Assembly: GCF_020080835.1 (NCBI RefSeq)
Contig: NC_058159.1
Location: 9,486,001-9,550,000, forward strand
Source of the DNA: Cotesia glomerata
Taxonomy: Eukaryota; Arthropoda; Insecta; Hymenoptera; Braconidae
DNA: 64,000 nucleotides
Direction of reading: 5' to 3'
Program-made: the position numbers and the translations under genes
The notes under the pieces: model-generated
Databases searched by the model: none
What the model was told of the DNA's origin: nothing
What the model saw: only the letters and a program-made list of their open reading frames with translations
Shown here: positions 38,852-49,990 of the stretch, in pieces
How the letters are laid out: each line of letters opens with the position of its first letter
Numbering within the stretch: the first letter of the stretch is position 1

Positions 38852-41001
38852 TTACATTTTGTTACATTGATCTTTCACAAAAGTCCAAGTAGAAGTTTGT
38901 TTAAAATCCTGAAACATTTAAAATCAAGTATAGTAATTAGTATTTAAGTAGAATTTTCTTTTAAAAAAAAAGAAATTACCTTTATTTTGACACCATGAGC
39001 AGCAATGTCTTTTCTCACTTCATCGCATACATTTAATAACTCTATATCTTTGGGGCTCTGGTTGAGCGATTTATTTCGTACATCAGTCCTAAATTTAACT
39101 AATGTCTCAACTATATCACTAATTTTATTATGATCAGCATCATTTTCAACTGATGCAGAAATCCCTAAGTTTGATAAAGCCTCAACGACATATACAGATA
39201 CTGCGGCAATACATGGAGAGTTTTTGATTTTTATATTATTTTCAACTATCTGTTGAATTTAAAAAATTAAAAATTTTCTATATTTCAATACATAAATGAC
39301 ATCAAAAATTTTTTCTATGAATAGAATTTGGTAAAACATAATTATTGTCAATAAATTTTTAACTTACCTGAATAGGATTCAACATTTTATTTACAAGATC
39401 AACTAAATCTGACAATTCAGCGATAACCGGCGAAGTAGAAAAATCATTGGCTAAATATTCCTGAGCATTTTTCCTAGCTGTATTTAATGTCTAAAACAAG
39501 AAAAAAATTTAATGATTTCTATCGTCATAAAAATAACATTAAAAAATAATATACTTACACTATAAACGAGAGACTCATCAATATTTTTTTTACTAGTTAT
39601 TTTCCCAGCTGTATAATTCCGACAATCATTAAGGAAGAATTCAAATTTTTTTAACAGAGCGACTGCCTTCTGCATGGTAAGATCAGAGAATTCTATCGCT
39701 AAAATTATTTTTAAAAATTAAAGATAAGATTGTAATGAATAGAGAAAATCATAAACTACAAATTAACAACAATTACCCGATCGATAGTGGGTTATCAGAC
39801 ATAATAATCTAAACTGATTCGCCGTATATTCTTCAAGTAACTCGTTGATGCTTTTTGTATTCTTTAAACTTTTTGACATTTTTTCATTTTTAAACTGTAG
39901 AAGACCACTGTGTAGCCAATAATTGACCCACTGGTCTGTTCCATGATGACAACAAGACTGTGTTTCTTCATTCTCATGGTGAGGAAATATTAAATCGTGG
40001 CCACCACTGTGGATATCAATATTACTTCCCAAAGTTGTGCTGATAGAAAGAAAAAAATATTACTAATAATTTTATAGTGGTAGAATAATTATTTAAAAAA
40101 AAAAAAAAAAAAAAATCATCGGTAATTAATTAAACCTGCCCATCGTACTGCATTCAATATGCCAACCTGGCCTACCTGGTCCCCAAGGACTTTCCCAAGA
40201 AGGCTCACCAGGTTTTACTGATTTCCATAGAGCAAAATCAAGGCTTGATTTTTTAATCGGGTGTGATTCGTGTTCGAATTGACGTCCGAATTTTCCATGA
40301 TTATCATATTTTTGTAAGTCAAAATACACTGATCCTTAAATTAAAAAAAAATTTTAATTTAATTTAATTGTGTATATGATTAATAATTGAATATATAAAA
40401 ATTATCATACCATCTTTAGCGATGTAAGCTAAATCTATAGACATAATTTTATCAACAAATTGAATAATTTGTGAAATATAATCCGATACTCTACAATATA
40501 AATACGGTGGTTTTATATTTAATAATAACATTTGTTGATAAAATTCTTGCTCATAAAATTTAGCTAGTTCTTTCCAATCTAAAAATTGCGATGATCCTTT
40601 TGATCGGTTTATTATTTTATCATCGATGTCAGTAATACCCATGACTGCAATAACTTTAATATCAAAAAAATTTTCCAGTACTCGTCTTATAATATCGAAT
40701 CTCATGTAACAACTGAAACAATAGATATTATAATTTCTCCAATTATTTTAATAATAATATTAAAAATGTTTTACCAAGCATGACCGATGTGTGCAGTATC
40801 ATAAACTGTCGGTCCACACATGTACCATGTAGCGATTTTATTATTTTTTAGTATTAACGGAACTTTTTGTTTGTTTATTGGATTATAAACAACAATTTCA
40901 GTAGGAAACCCATCTGGTTTTTTCCATGTTTTTAAATTTCGACTTATTTGTTGACACAACAAATATTTCTGGATAAATTGATGTTTTAAAAACAACCTCA
41001 T
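38852..41001 (-). CDS. CARS2: Mitochondrial cysteinyl-tRNA synthetase (CARS2), 526 aa
   Basis: Eight exons in transcript order: 41001-40775, 40712-40411, 40334-40136, 40039-39777, 39698-39559, 39490-39368, 39249-38980, 38908-38852. It charges tRNA-Cys in the mitochondrial matrix. Class I signatures are clear: CGPTVYDTAHIGHA (HIGH motif), GITDIDDKIINR, the zinc-site histidines in GGHDLIFPHHENE, and KMSKSLKN. The basic N-terminus (MRLFLKHQFIQKYLL) and the length (human CARS2 564) point to the mitochondrial, not the cytosolic, enzyme. The donor after exon 3 (AGGTTTAA) is weak. The gene is head-to-head with mRpL37 and tail-to-tail with RPF2. Confidence 0.93.
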
Positions 41002-41512
41002 AATTTAATTATTAATTGAACCGGTTATTAAAAAAATGTTTCGTTTCTTTTATTGATGAAAAATATAATTTTGTTACCTACTGTCACGTTAGTTAAAGTT
41101 TGTTAACATTTTTTATTTAATTATATAAATAATATCGTTATTAAAAAAAAAACCGACAGAGTAAAGGCGAATGTTCATTATTGATATAACTTATATATAT
41201 TATATGTAGGTATATTTATATATATAAAAACTTGCACACAATGAAATGCTTTACATGTATAAAGATTTTGATGGCGCTTTAGTGGTTTTTTTTTTACTCC
41301 AATAAAAACAAGTTTCTTTTGGAGTTTTTTAATAAAAATTAATATTTATTATCAACTATAAACAATTGCTGCTAAAAGTTAATATAAATAACAAATTTAT
41401 GTTATTTTTGAAAAATTGTATTGGCTATTAAGTACTTGTTGTTTATAACCTCTAATTTATGATTTAAGTTTACCACAACTATTTATTTATTTATTTTTCA
41501 GATTAATTAAAA
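41002..41512. promoter_or_regulatory. Bidirectional promoter region, CARS2 / mRpL37
   Basis: The 511 bases between the two start codons are AT-rich, with TATATAT runs near 41190-41226. The two genes serve mitochondrial translation, so shared control is plausible. An acceptor-like TTTATTTTTCAG ends at 41501, just before the mRpL37 ATG, so the mRpL37 leader may be spliced. Confidence 0.45.
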
Positions 41513-43312
41513 ATGAAAATCACGCAAGTATTACTTAGGCAACATTTAGGAAGGATGTTTAAATACAATTGGTTTTTTCATTCACGGCAAACATTAGGTG
41601 AAACAGGAGCTGATCATAAACTTAAGGAGTTGAATATATCGGTTATTGATCCAGAAGAACTTCTAAATCCACCAAAACCTCGCATACAGTATTGAATATT
41701 TATTATTGAATAATTATTAATTCTAGTGATTATTTTATTATTATAATTAATAATAATTTGATTCATTTTTTAGCGCAAAACCATTTTTCGAGCACTCAAT
41801 TACCGGATATCGAGAAATAAAAGACGAGAATCATCCAGATTGGAAAGAAAGACCATGTTTTAAACTAAACACTAATGATCTCCTAGTAATGGGTACAGAT
41901 CAAGCTCAAGTACTAACTAAAACATTACTCGTAAAAGAAGGATTACCTGATCAAATTGAAGGTCTTATAAAAGATAATTCGAAAGAAGTGGACAATATTG
42001 TCAAAAGAATTATTCAAACGTCAAATATTTTTGATGCACATCAGGAAAAGTTACCTGTAAAAAAAGATCCTGCGAGACCAGCTTGGAATTTTCCAAGAGA
42101 TTATGGACTTACTGATATTAGAAAATCGTAAATAGATTATTTTTATATATTTAATTATTTACTTGTATTAATTTAAATTTAAAATATTGATGTTCCATTA
42201 TTTTGATAAAAAAATTTACGATCTGAAATTTTTTTAAAAAATATTTACTGTTAATCTAACAATAAAAGTACTAGTAATCTTATTAATTAATAATCAATTG
42301 ATATCAATTTTATTAATTGATATTAATTTTATAATAAACATCTTTATAATATTTTTGAAAATGAGATTAATTTAGTTTTCTCGGATTGATAATTAATATT
42401 GAAAAAAAAAAAAAAAAAAAAAAAATAAATAATGCGTTTATTTTTTATAGACGAAACCTAGCACAAAGTATGATTCACCTCTGTGAATTATTATGTGGGC
42501 CTTCAATTGTTGGGAAACGACAATTAGTACATAATGGAGAAGTTCAAGTACCACTTGGTAACTTAAAATTATTTAATTATTATTTTTTCAAATATGTACA
42601 TAGTATATTATCTCAATTATTGTTAATTTCAGAAAAAGACGGAGATTTATTAATGTTCAATATGACAGTTGACTTCATGGTAACAGCCACAAAGGGTTTG
42701 ACTCCTATAGAAATTACGGAAGACCTTAAAGATAAAACTATACCAGAAATTTATCCGCTTAGTCCTATTATTTATTTCCCTGAAGAACATTTTTATGAGC
42801 CAGTTCATTTATATCGTGAGTACAAAATTTCGTTTTATCTCTTACTTTTATAATTACACAATAAAAACTAAAAATATTTTCTTTATTTAGCTGTGACTGA
42901 ATCGTCTCCATGGATCAATCCTCATACGATATTTGTGTATCACGATGAAGAGAATGTAAAGAACATAACAGAATTACCAGTAAAAAAAAATCAACTTATA
43001 GCGAGATCTCTTGTAAAATCGTTTACAACAGCGGCTTCTTGTGCTTATCAAAAATATGGAGCCGATGTTAAAGAATTACCGGAACCAATAACGATTCAAT
43101 GCATACAATCAAACAGTCAAGCATTTCATTTTTCGGTGTTTCAATTAAACACTTTAAATATAAATGGTACTGAAGGTCCAAAAAATTTCTGGTGGTCTAT
43201 GCCAGAAATAAATCTTTTTGATACGGCTATGTATGTTAAAGGAAGACCTGTATTAGAAGGTTATAATCGAGAAGTTTTCAAAAGGATATTAGCATTTTAT
43301 ACTAATGAATAA
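41513..43312 (+). CDS. mRpL37: Mitochondrial ribosomal protein L37, 413 aa
   Basis: Five exons: 41513-41688, 41774-42127, 42451-42557, 42633-42815 and 42891-43312, all in frame. mL37 is a metazoan-specific large-subunit protein of the mitochondrial ribosome, related to mS30. The N-terminus (MKITQVLLRQHLGRMFKY) is basic and suits mitochondrial import. Later family-like features are RPAWNFPRDYGLTDIRKS, HTIFVYHDEENVKNI, and a C-terminal block with NFWWSMPEINLFD, VKGRPVLEGYN and KRILAFYTNE. Length agrees with human MRPL37 (423). The call rests on these remembered family features, so the paralogue mS30 is the main alternative. Confidence 0.82.
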
Positions 43313-43511
43313 AAATTATAATTGTTTTGTAAATAATAAAATTCACCAATTATGTAATAAACGATTTTTATAATGTTTATTTGATTAATCTCTTAACAGT
43401 ATTATTATAAAATATATTAATCATTTATAATTGTTATAAATTTTCGTACAACAATTTCAAAATTATTTCGTATTTTACAGATAAATGCGCCTTAATGAAT
43501 AAAGAGTTATA

Positions 43512-43859
43512 TTATTTTTTACTAAAAAATTTTAGATAAATAGTTAGGCCAAGTATAGCAGCCTCTGATATTATTATCAAAATTAATACAATTTTATTAG
43601 TTAAAACTCTTCGACCAATTAATCGCATTATTTTTCTTGAAGCAGCTAATTCCTGATCTGTTTCAGATAATCTCCTTCTTGTACGTATTAACGTCTCTCT
43701 TTGTACACCTAGTTCAGCAATTACTTCTTGACCAATTTGCTCTGTTTCAGCAGCAACTGTTTGAGAACGTGCCACTGATTGAGCTGCTCTATCAAGAGTT
43801 GCACGGGTTCCGAGCAACGTTTGACGTTGCTCAGCTTCCCAATCAATTCCGTAATTCAT
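43512..43859 (-). CDS. Vti1b: Vti1b-type SNARE, short form (115 aa)
   Basis: A single coding exon for a Qb-SNARE that drives fusion of endosomal and lysosomal vesicles. The SNARE helix is clear: RATLDRAAQSVARSQTVAAE, TEQIGQEVIAELGVQRETL and RRLSETDQELAASRKI, with Gln or polar residues in heptad positions. A short linker and a C-terminal anchor (KIVLILIIISEAAILGLTIYL, tail KFFSKK) follow. Family members of about 220-230 residues carry an N-terminal Habc bundle that is absent here. Upstream, a leader exon can be inferred at 43860-43972 (acceptor TTTGTTTCAG), with a donor at 44756 (CACGAG|GTAAAT) for a first non-coding exon. It is convergent with mRpL37. Confidence 0.85.
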   Translation of the reverse strand: MNYGIDWEAEQRQTLLGTRATLDRAAQSVARSQTVAAETEQIGQEVIAELGVQRETLIRTRRRLSETDQELAASRKIMRLIGRRVLTNKIVLILIIISEAAILGLTIYLKFFSKK

Positions 43860-44756
43860 TATTTATGTACTAGTAATAAAATGTGTAATTTTATAAATAA
43901 TTAACTCATTGAAATTTTTTATATCATTAATTCAAGCTCTGTTTATTACGATGGATATTGCTCATATTTTGCCTGAAACAAAAAATGAATACAGTTAATT
44001 AGTAAAAATTTTAGAAACCGATGTTTTTTATTGAAAATAAAAAAAGTTAAGTATATTAATAGAAATAAATAGGTGATAGTTAAGTAGAAATTTTAAAATA
44101 TTATAAGTAAAAATTAAAAAAAAACTTTTTTTTTTAATAATAATAATTGATTGGTTTTAAAAATTCAAAGAATTGTCAGATGTCCACTAAAATCAGTATC
44201 ATAAAATTTAACGAAATATAATTAACTCAAGTATAAAATGACAAAAATGATCATACTTAGATAAAATATTTATGAATTTTTTTAAATCACAAAATTTAAT
44301 AATACTGAAGTTAGCCGTCAGCTGTTAGTTTTAAAAATTTTTTTAACAAATCAATTACAATAAAAAAATTCTTCTAAAAATTTTCACTTGTAATTTTTAT
44401 TAATTTTCACATATGGAATTTTTCAATTACATTTTTTTTTATAATAATTTAATTGCTATAAAATTATAAAAAAATTTCTAATGACTGTCAACTTCAGTGT
44501 CATAGAATATTAGCAATTGTAGTTGATATCATTATTTAAGAAAAAATAAAATAATGAAATTAATAGGTAATCTATAATTTTTTGTTAAAATAAAAATTTT
44601 TTTTTTTTAACAATTATCAACGATTAACCTTACAAATATAAAATTAACACAAATATAATATTTATATTTTAATCACTTTTGGTTAATTAATCAGATGTTT
44701 GTTTATTGACGTTTTACATTAAATAAATAAAAGAGGAAATATTTAGATTTACCTCG
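43860..44756 (-). other. Vti1b leader exon and 5' intron
   Basis: 43860-43972 reads as an untranslated exon preceded by a good splice acceptor on the minus strand and contains a short upstream frame. The intron, about 43973-44756, is AT-rich with no exon. The first exon begins upstream of 44757; its 5' end is not defined. Confidence 0.45.
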
Positions 44757-45114
44757 TGGAAATTAGCCTTTTCTCCAAATTTTGCGACAACTATCTACTA
44801 GAACTGAACATTCATCTAAATAAGTACAAATGCTGTCAACATCATTTAGAATTAATGTTCTTAACAAAATAAGTATTATGTTATGTCCTTCTCCTGGTGG
44901 ACAACGATGGAAATCTTGATTTAAATTTAAAGTTACCGACGTGGTCTTTGATTCGCCCGGGAATATTGAAATACTCAACTTTATCAACGGGAATTTATAG
45001 GATGAGGAAGATGATAATATGTGAATATAAATTAAATAAATTTTTGAACGGAATTAAGTTAACTAAATTGAAATATGTATTCAAAAGACTTTACACAAAA
45101 TTAGAAACGAGGTG

Positions 45115-45460
45115 ATAGGTCTGAGCTCGAATAATATTCTGATATTTCTCAAATATGTCTAAGTCCGACTCCTAGCACTAGAAGTGGCGGGGGCGACTCT
45201 CCCTACCATCCGAGTATTCCGCTGTACTGGCCTTTTGGCAACGTTGATTGGTCCCTCTCCTTCCTACTGGGTCCTAGCTGTACTCCTACTCAGGTACTCG
45301 TCCTTTCCGACCGTTGTTGAACTACCTGGGCTCGCTAGCAGAGTTGTCCGAAGTTTCATCATCTCTGGGAATTTACCGGACTGAGTGGTTGAGCTAGACT
45401 CGTCATAAATGAGGGTCACTAGTCGGCTCAGACTATTTTCTCGCATTTTTTTATACAACA
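45115..45460. other. GC-rich unassigned block
   Basis: About 350 bases are clearly richer in G and C than the surroundings and contain CTCTCC/CCTACT-rich strings. Short frames on both strands match nothing I know. It may be a fragment of a mobile element. Confidence 0.35.
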
Positions 45461-46021
45461 TTTTATATTTCTTAAGAAATTAAAATATATTTTCTAATTT
45501 CTATAATTACTTAGGTCGAGAGCAATTAGGTAGTAAATTTATATATTTATGGCTTAATCCTCTTTACTATCTTATTATTCCTAGTCTATTGTGATAAATT
45601 TTCAGAGAGTAAAAATACATTTTAACAATAACCTTTTTTACTAATGGCTAAAACTCTAGACTTAGGTTGTGGGGTTTTCCCAAAATTTTCTTATAAATAT
45701 AAATAGATCTAATGATAAATTTAGCGCTATCAAAGGGGTATCGTCAGTGCTCGCGAAGCGGCGCCAGTCGCGATTCAGCTAAACCGTGATATGATATCAC
45801 AATTAAAGAAATAACAAAAAAAAGTTTTAAAAATATCCACAAATGTTACTAAGTAATTAGGATATAGAATAAACTAGAAAATTAGAAATCTGACCAAATC
45901 TATATCCTGTTATGTCCGACGAAATTATAGCTGTCGCTGTTGACACTTTACGCGGCAATGAACTATAATTCGAATTATTAAATTATATTAATAATAAATT
46001 ATAAATAATGAATTTTGTTAT
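45461..46021. other. Intergenic
   Basis: AT-rich DNA with a small GC patch (45745-45785, GCTCGCGAAGCGGCGCCAG). No gene is seen. Confidence 0.35.
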
Positions 46022-46024
46022 TTA

Positions 46025-46147
46025 GGGCCAGTTTTTCAACCCTGGGTTTAAGTATTTTTTCATTGTGAATATATCTATATATAATATAGATATATAGATA
46101 TATTCACAATGATAAAATACTTAAATCCGGGGTTGAAAAACTGGCCC
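46025..46147. mobile_element. TTA-flanked hairpin MITE (123 bp)
   Basis: GGGCCAGTTTTTCAACCC at 46025 pairs with the inverted GGGTTGAAAAACTGGCCC ending at 46147 (one mismatch). The whole unit is a near-perfect palindrome around ATATATCTATATATA-type DNA. TTA lies on both sides (46022-46024, 46148-46150), as for PIF/Harbinger elements. Confidence 0.88.
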
Positions 46148-46160
46148 TTAGGCCTAGGCC

Positions 46161-46223
46161 TTACAGAGCACTGGGGAGAAGTAAGGTAAGATAAGGCAGA
46201 GAACACCGCTGTCCATCTTACAG
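46161..46223. repeat. 63-bp direct repeat, copy 1
   Basis: Begins TTACAGAGCACTGGGGAG and ends CCATCTTACAG. A copy with two differences lies at 47563-47625. They bracket the 46321-47529 element without touching it. Confidence 0.85.
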
Positions 46224-46320
46224 CAACAAATAAAGTTTATTTCTAATGTATATATATAACTCAAATTTGTGATAAACACCACAAATTAATGGCAAATATA
46301 AAATTTTTAATGTTATGCTA

Positions 46321-47529
46321 CACGGAAAAAAAAATTTCGTTCTGGTAACATAACTGTAGAGTTACCACAACTATACACAGTTTACTATTCGTTGTAGAGT
46401 TACAGTAACACAATGTTATTTAGTTCTTATAACTCAATGTTGTTGAGCTCTCAGAGCTCTACGGGATTGTTCTCAGAGCCAAATGGTATAGTTGAAAGCG
46501 CACTACGTTGCGCAGTAGTGGAGCGCGCTGACAGATTTCATAACCTTCTAAAATTCCAAACATAATTATTTTGTTACTAATCTATATTATTAAAAATATA
46601 TGAGGACAATTAAGTTCCCAATTTATTTATTTAAGGAAATAGGTTTTTTTTTGTCAAATTGAATTTCGTGAGAACAGTTTCGTATTTATGATTTTTCAAG
46701 GTTCATTTGCAGTGACTATTAATTTAATTTATTAGTTGAATATATTGTGATAAGTGATAAGTTATCGGAATACATTAAAAGACCCAATTTAAAAGGCGAG
46801 ACCATCTTTTTCTCGCTTTGCTCTCACGGAGTTCAACGGAACTATTTCTGTCGCACTCCCAACAGCAAAGCAATTGCAGTTTCGATTGGTTTCACGAAAC
46901 GAATGAAATTTTTGAAAAAAACGCTTTGTGGTGAAATAGTTTATTAAATTATCTATTATCTCTAAAAAAGTTTTTTCAAAATTTCCATTCGTTTCGCTAA
47001 GCCGATTGAAACTGCAATCACTGGTCTCGGCTGTTAACAAAAAATAAAATTTGTTTTCGTTTATTTATCTTTTCTCGTGCATATACGGTAATGATTTTAT
47101 GTCCAATATTTATTGATTTAATTAAGAAAATAAGATAATTTTGTGACGATCATATTTTTATTTTACAAATAATTTTTATTTGTAATATAAGCTCTATTAT
47201 TATTTTATTTCTATTATAATACTATTCTTATTTGTCATATACAATTATTGTTGGCAATATAAATTCATTCTGCTGAATGTATTTATTAAATTATCAATGC
47301 TAAATCGTAAAAAAAAATTATTAAGCAGACTTCCAAAAATTTGTTATAGTCTCAGAACGATCCTGTAGAGTTGTGAGAGGTAAATAACGTTTTTAGCTCT
47401 CAGAGCTCAACGATGTAGAGTTGCAGGAGCCAAACGGTATTGTTACTATAAGAATACGTTAACCTACTGGAACTTTTTACAACTAACTAACTACTACAGA
47501 GTTCCTATAGCAAAATTTTTTTCTCCGTG
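46321..47529. mobile_element. TA-flanked DNA transposon (1209 bp)
   Basis: The left end CACGGAAAAAAAAATTTCG and the inverted right end (reverse complement CACGGAGAAAAAAATTTTG) are both flanked by TA (46319-46320, 47530-47531), as in Tc1/mariner-type insertions. Subterminal parts also show inverted similarity (CTCTCAGAGCTCTAC / TAGCTCTCAGAGCTCAACG). There is no transposase frame. A TTAA MITE is nested at 46793-47033. Confidence 0.75.
46793..47033. mobile_element. 241-bp TTAA MITE, copy 1
   Basis: Starts AAGGCGAGACCATC, ends CTGGTCTCGGCTG, with TTAA at 46789-46792 and 47034-47037. Longer internal inverted similarity (ATTGCAGTTTCGATTGG / inverted ATTGCAGTTTCAATCGG) gives it a foldback shape. 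A second copy of identical length is at 52129-52369. Confidence 0.85.
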
Positions 47530-47562
47530 TACTAAATACTCCTACAATACCCCCAGACGTGC

Positions 47563-47625
47563 TTACAGAGCACTGGGGAGACGTAAGGTAAGATAAGGCC
47601 GAGAACACCGCTGTCCATCTTACAG
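47563..47625. repeat. 63-bp direct repeat, copy 2
   Basis: Same sequence as 46161-46223 apart from two substitutions (GACGT for GAAGT, GCCGAG for GCAGAG). It starts 33 bases after the end of the intervening element. Confidence 0.85.
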
Positions 47626-48423
47626 CTTTTGAGCTCAAAAATCGTTGTAACACATAAATTTAAGTATAGGTATAGTTCTTTTAAAACAAGCAATAAAATA
47701 AACAACTAACTTTGTCAATACTCATTCTTAGAACTACAAAAAAGTACGTGAATAAGCTTGCGCACGTGTTACTCGATAACTAACAAACCCTTGTGAAAGC
47801 TAATAGAGGAAAGACATAAGTTAAATGCCCTTCAAAGGTTTTCATAGTTACGTAGACATTTTAGTTAAACATTTCCAAGAGGTCATAAATTGTGAACATA
47901 AATAAGATCATAAAATTGAACCAACAACCGCACTATTTGTTACATAAATGAATATAATAGATAAATAATTAACCAACTATTGGAGTAACATTTAACAATT
48001 TAACTAACAGTTTTGATAATTAGGCAATTAATTAATTTAAAAAATAAATACAAGATATTATTTTACATTATTACATCACATAAACAGAAAATTAATAAAA
48101 AAAGGAAAATTAAATCAGAATTTTTTGTCTAAAATAAAGCACGCATAATTTTTTTCTTATCTCAAATTGTATGAGTCAAAATATAAATTAATCCAGCCTA
48201 AAATAATATTTTCAACTTTTTTTTTACAATGACCAAAAATAAATAATATTTAGTAGAAAAATAAGTTTGGAAATAAAAACAAAAATGAAAATTTTTTTTT
48301 TCAATTGTATGATTTAATTTAGCACATTATTATTTTGAATTTATTAAGAATAAATATATATTTTATAAACAATAAAAAAAACATTGTATTTTACAATCAA
48401 CTACTGCTTATTTCCATAAATCA
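47626..48423. other. Intergenic
   Basis: AT-rich sequence with no recognisable gene or element. The right end is probably the 3' untranslated region of the adjacent minus-strand gene. Confidence 0.35.
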
Positions 48424-49990
48424 TTATCTTCTTTTTTGAAATACATATAGGTTATAGAAATTATTTTTCCTGCGGAAAAAACGTCGTCTGCCCCACCAGA
48501 AAAGTCTTCTGAAAAATCTCTTCTTTTTTCTAAGTAAAAACATTTTTTTTCTGAGTAAAAACTTTAAAAGTCTGAAAGGACCTCGATGATGATGATGATG
48601 ATGAGGTTTATGATGATGGTGCTGGGGTGGTTGCGTTCGAGCTGGTGGGGCGGGGGTTATTTTTTTAGTTTTTTTAGGTTTTTTAGTTTTTTTAGGTTTT
48701 TTAGTTTTTTTAGGTTTTTTAGTTTTCTTCTTTTTAGATTCCTTTTTTTTCTCTTTGTTTTCAACCTTATATTTTTGATCAATTTTAATTACTTTAGTAT
48801 TATTTATGTCGTTAGCATAATTAATATTTGTTTCAGGGCTGAATATATTAGGTCTAGAATAATTTATGTTAAAAAAAGGTTTGAATATAAAGTTAAATGG
48901 CCCTCCTAATGGTCCCAACATTGGGGGTTGTGGTGGTGGTGGCGGTGGTGGAGGCGGTGTTTTTTCTTCAATATGAGGTACATCCCATGTAATAGTTGTT
49001 GCAGGTGTTGTAGTAGTAACTGTAGTTGTAGTTATAGTTGTAGTTATAGTTGTAGTTGTAGTTGTTATTGTAGTTGTAGTTGTCGTAGTTGTAGTTGTTG
49101 TAGTTGTAGTTGTCGATGTCGATGTTGTTATTTCTAAAGTTGTTTCTATGGTGGTTTCTATCGTTGTTTCTACCGTTGTTTCTATTGTTGATGTTATTTC
49201 TTCGATAGTTGACGTTATTTCAATTGTTGTTGGGGGATCGGTGGAGGCAAGGTCGTTTCGAGAAACTGGCCTGTAACAAATATCATTCTAAAAAATAATG
49301 TGATTTTTAAAAAAATACGTTAAATTGAATTATTTAATTATTAATTTAAATGTATAACCAATACTCTCCGGACGTTGTTGTTATCCAATTCGTTTGCTCC
49401 ATCTGATTCTGGTGGTTTTTCGATGTTTGTATAGTTCTCAGACAATATGGTAATGCTGTCTTTGTGCTGTTCGATTTCTTGTAATCTTTCTGTTTGAAGA
49501 AAAACTTGATAATTTTTTGTTAATTTATTATTAGGTTTCATTTTCTATTATAATTATTACTCCGTTTAGTTAGTTAGTTAAGCATATTGAATTATAATAA
49601 ATCCAACAAACAAAAGTAACTAATTATCAATAATACCTGGTTGCGTTGAATTTAGATGTGAGCATTGGTTCTTGTAAATAGCCTTAAATTCTTTGTAAGC
49701 TAATTTAAACATTTTTATTGGACTTTGTAGTAAATCACAGGATATAGTAGCTGAGCATATTCCTGCACCATCCTTCGAATATTGCAATGAATCCTCGAAA
49801 GGTCCTCGGAAAGTAGCTATTATATCAGGAGTTTCATCATCAGCTTCTTGTTAAACAAAAATTTATCGAATTGAGAAAAAATTTAATTAATATGAATGAA
49901 CAAAAATAATATTTACTTACCTTGAGCTAAAGTATCATTGGTTTTGATTAAAAAAAATATAATAGTTAAATACTTGAAAATCGTACACAT
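48424..49990 (-). CDS. Secreted low-complexity Thr/Lys/His/Arg-rich protein (422 aa)
   Basis: Four exons in transcript order: 49990-49921, 49846-49637, 49489-49365, 49287-48424; all join in frame. I do not recognise the family. Exon 1 is a signal peptide (hydrophobic LTIIFFLIK, cleavage probably near TLAQ). Exon 2 encodes a small domain with three Cys (GICSATISCDLLQ, KNQCSHLNSTQP). Exon 4 then gives, in order: a Thr-rich mucin-like tract of about 100 residues with TIETTVETT and long poly-Thr runs; a nine-Pro run; a spacer; four KTKKPK-type repeats; HHHHKPHHHHHH; and a strongly basic, aromatic tail (RKKKRFFRRLFWWGRRRFFRR). Such a layout suggests an O-glycosylated extracellular polymer such as a silk, cuticle, salivary or venom-gland protein; that role is inference. 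Start and signal peptide support the model; expression is unknown. Confidence 0.7.

Noticed and set aside
44763..44987. 74-codon minus-strand frame upstream of Vti1b
   Set aside because: More likely part of the untranslated first exon; no domain recognised and no continuity with the SNARE frame.
48586..49137. Plus-strand frames rich in Met, Phe, Trp and Cys
   Set aside because: They are antisense shadows of the Lys-, His- and Thr-rich coding exon of the minus-strand secreted protein.
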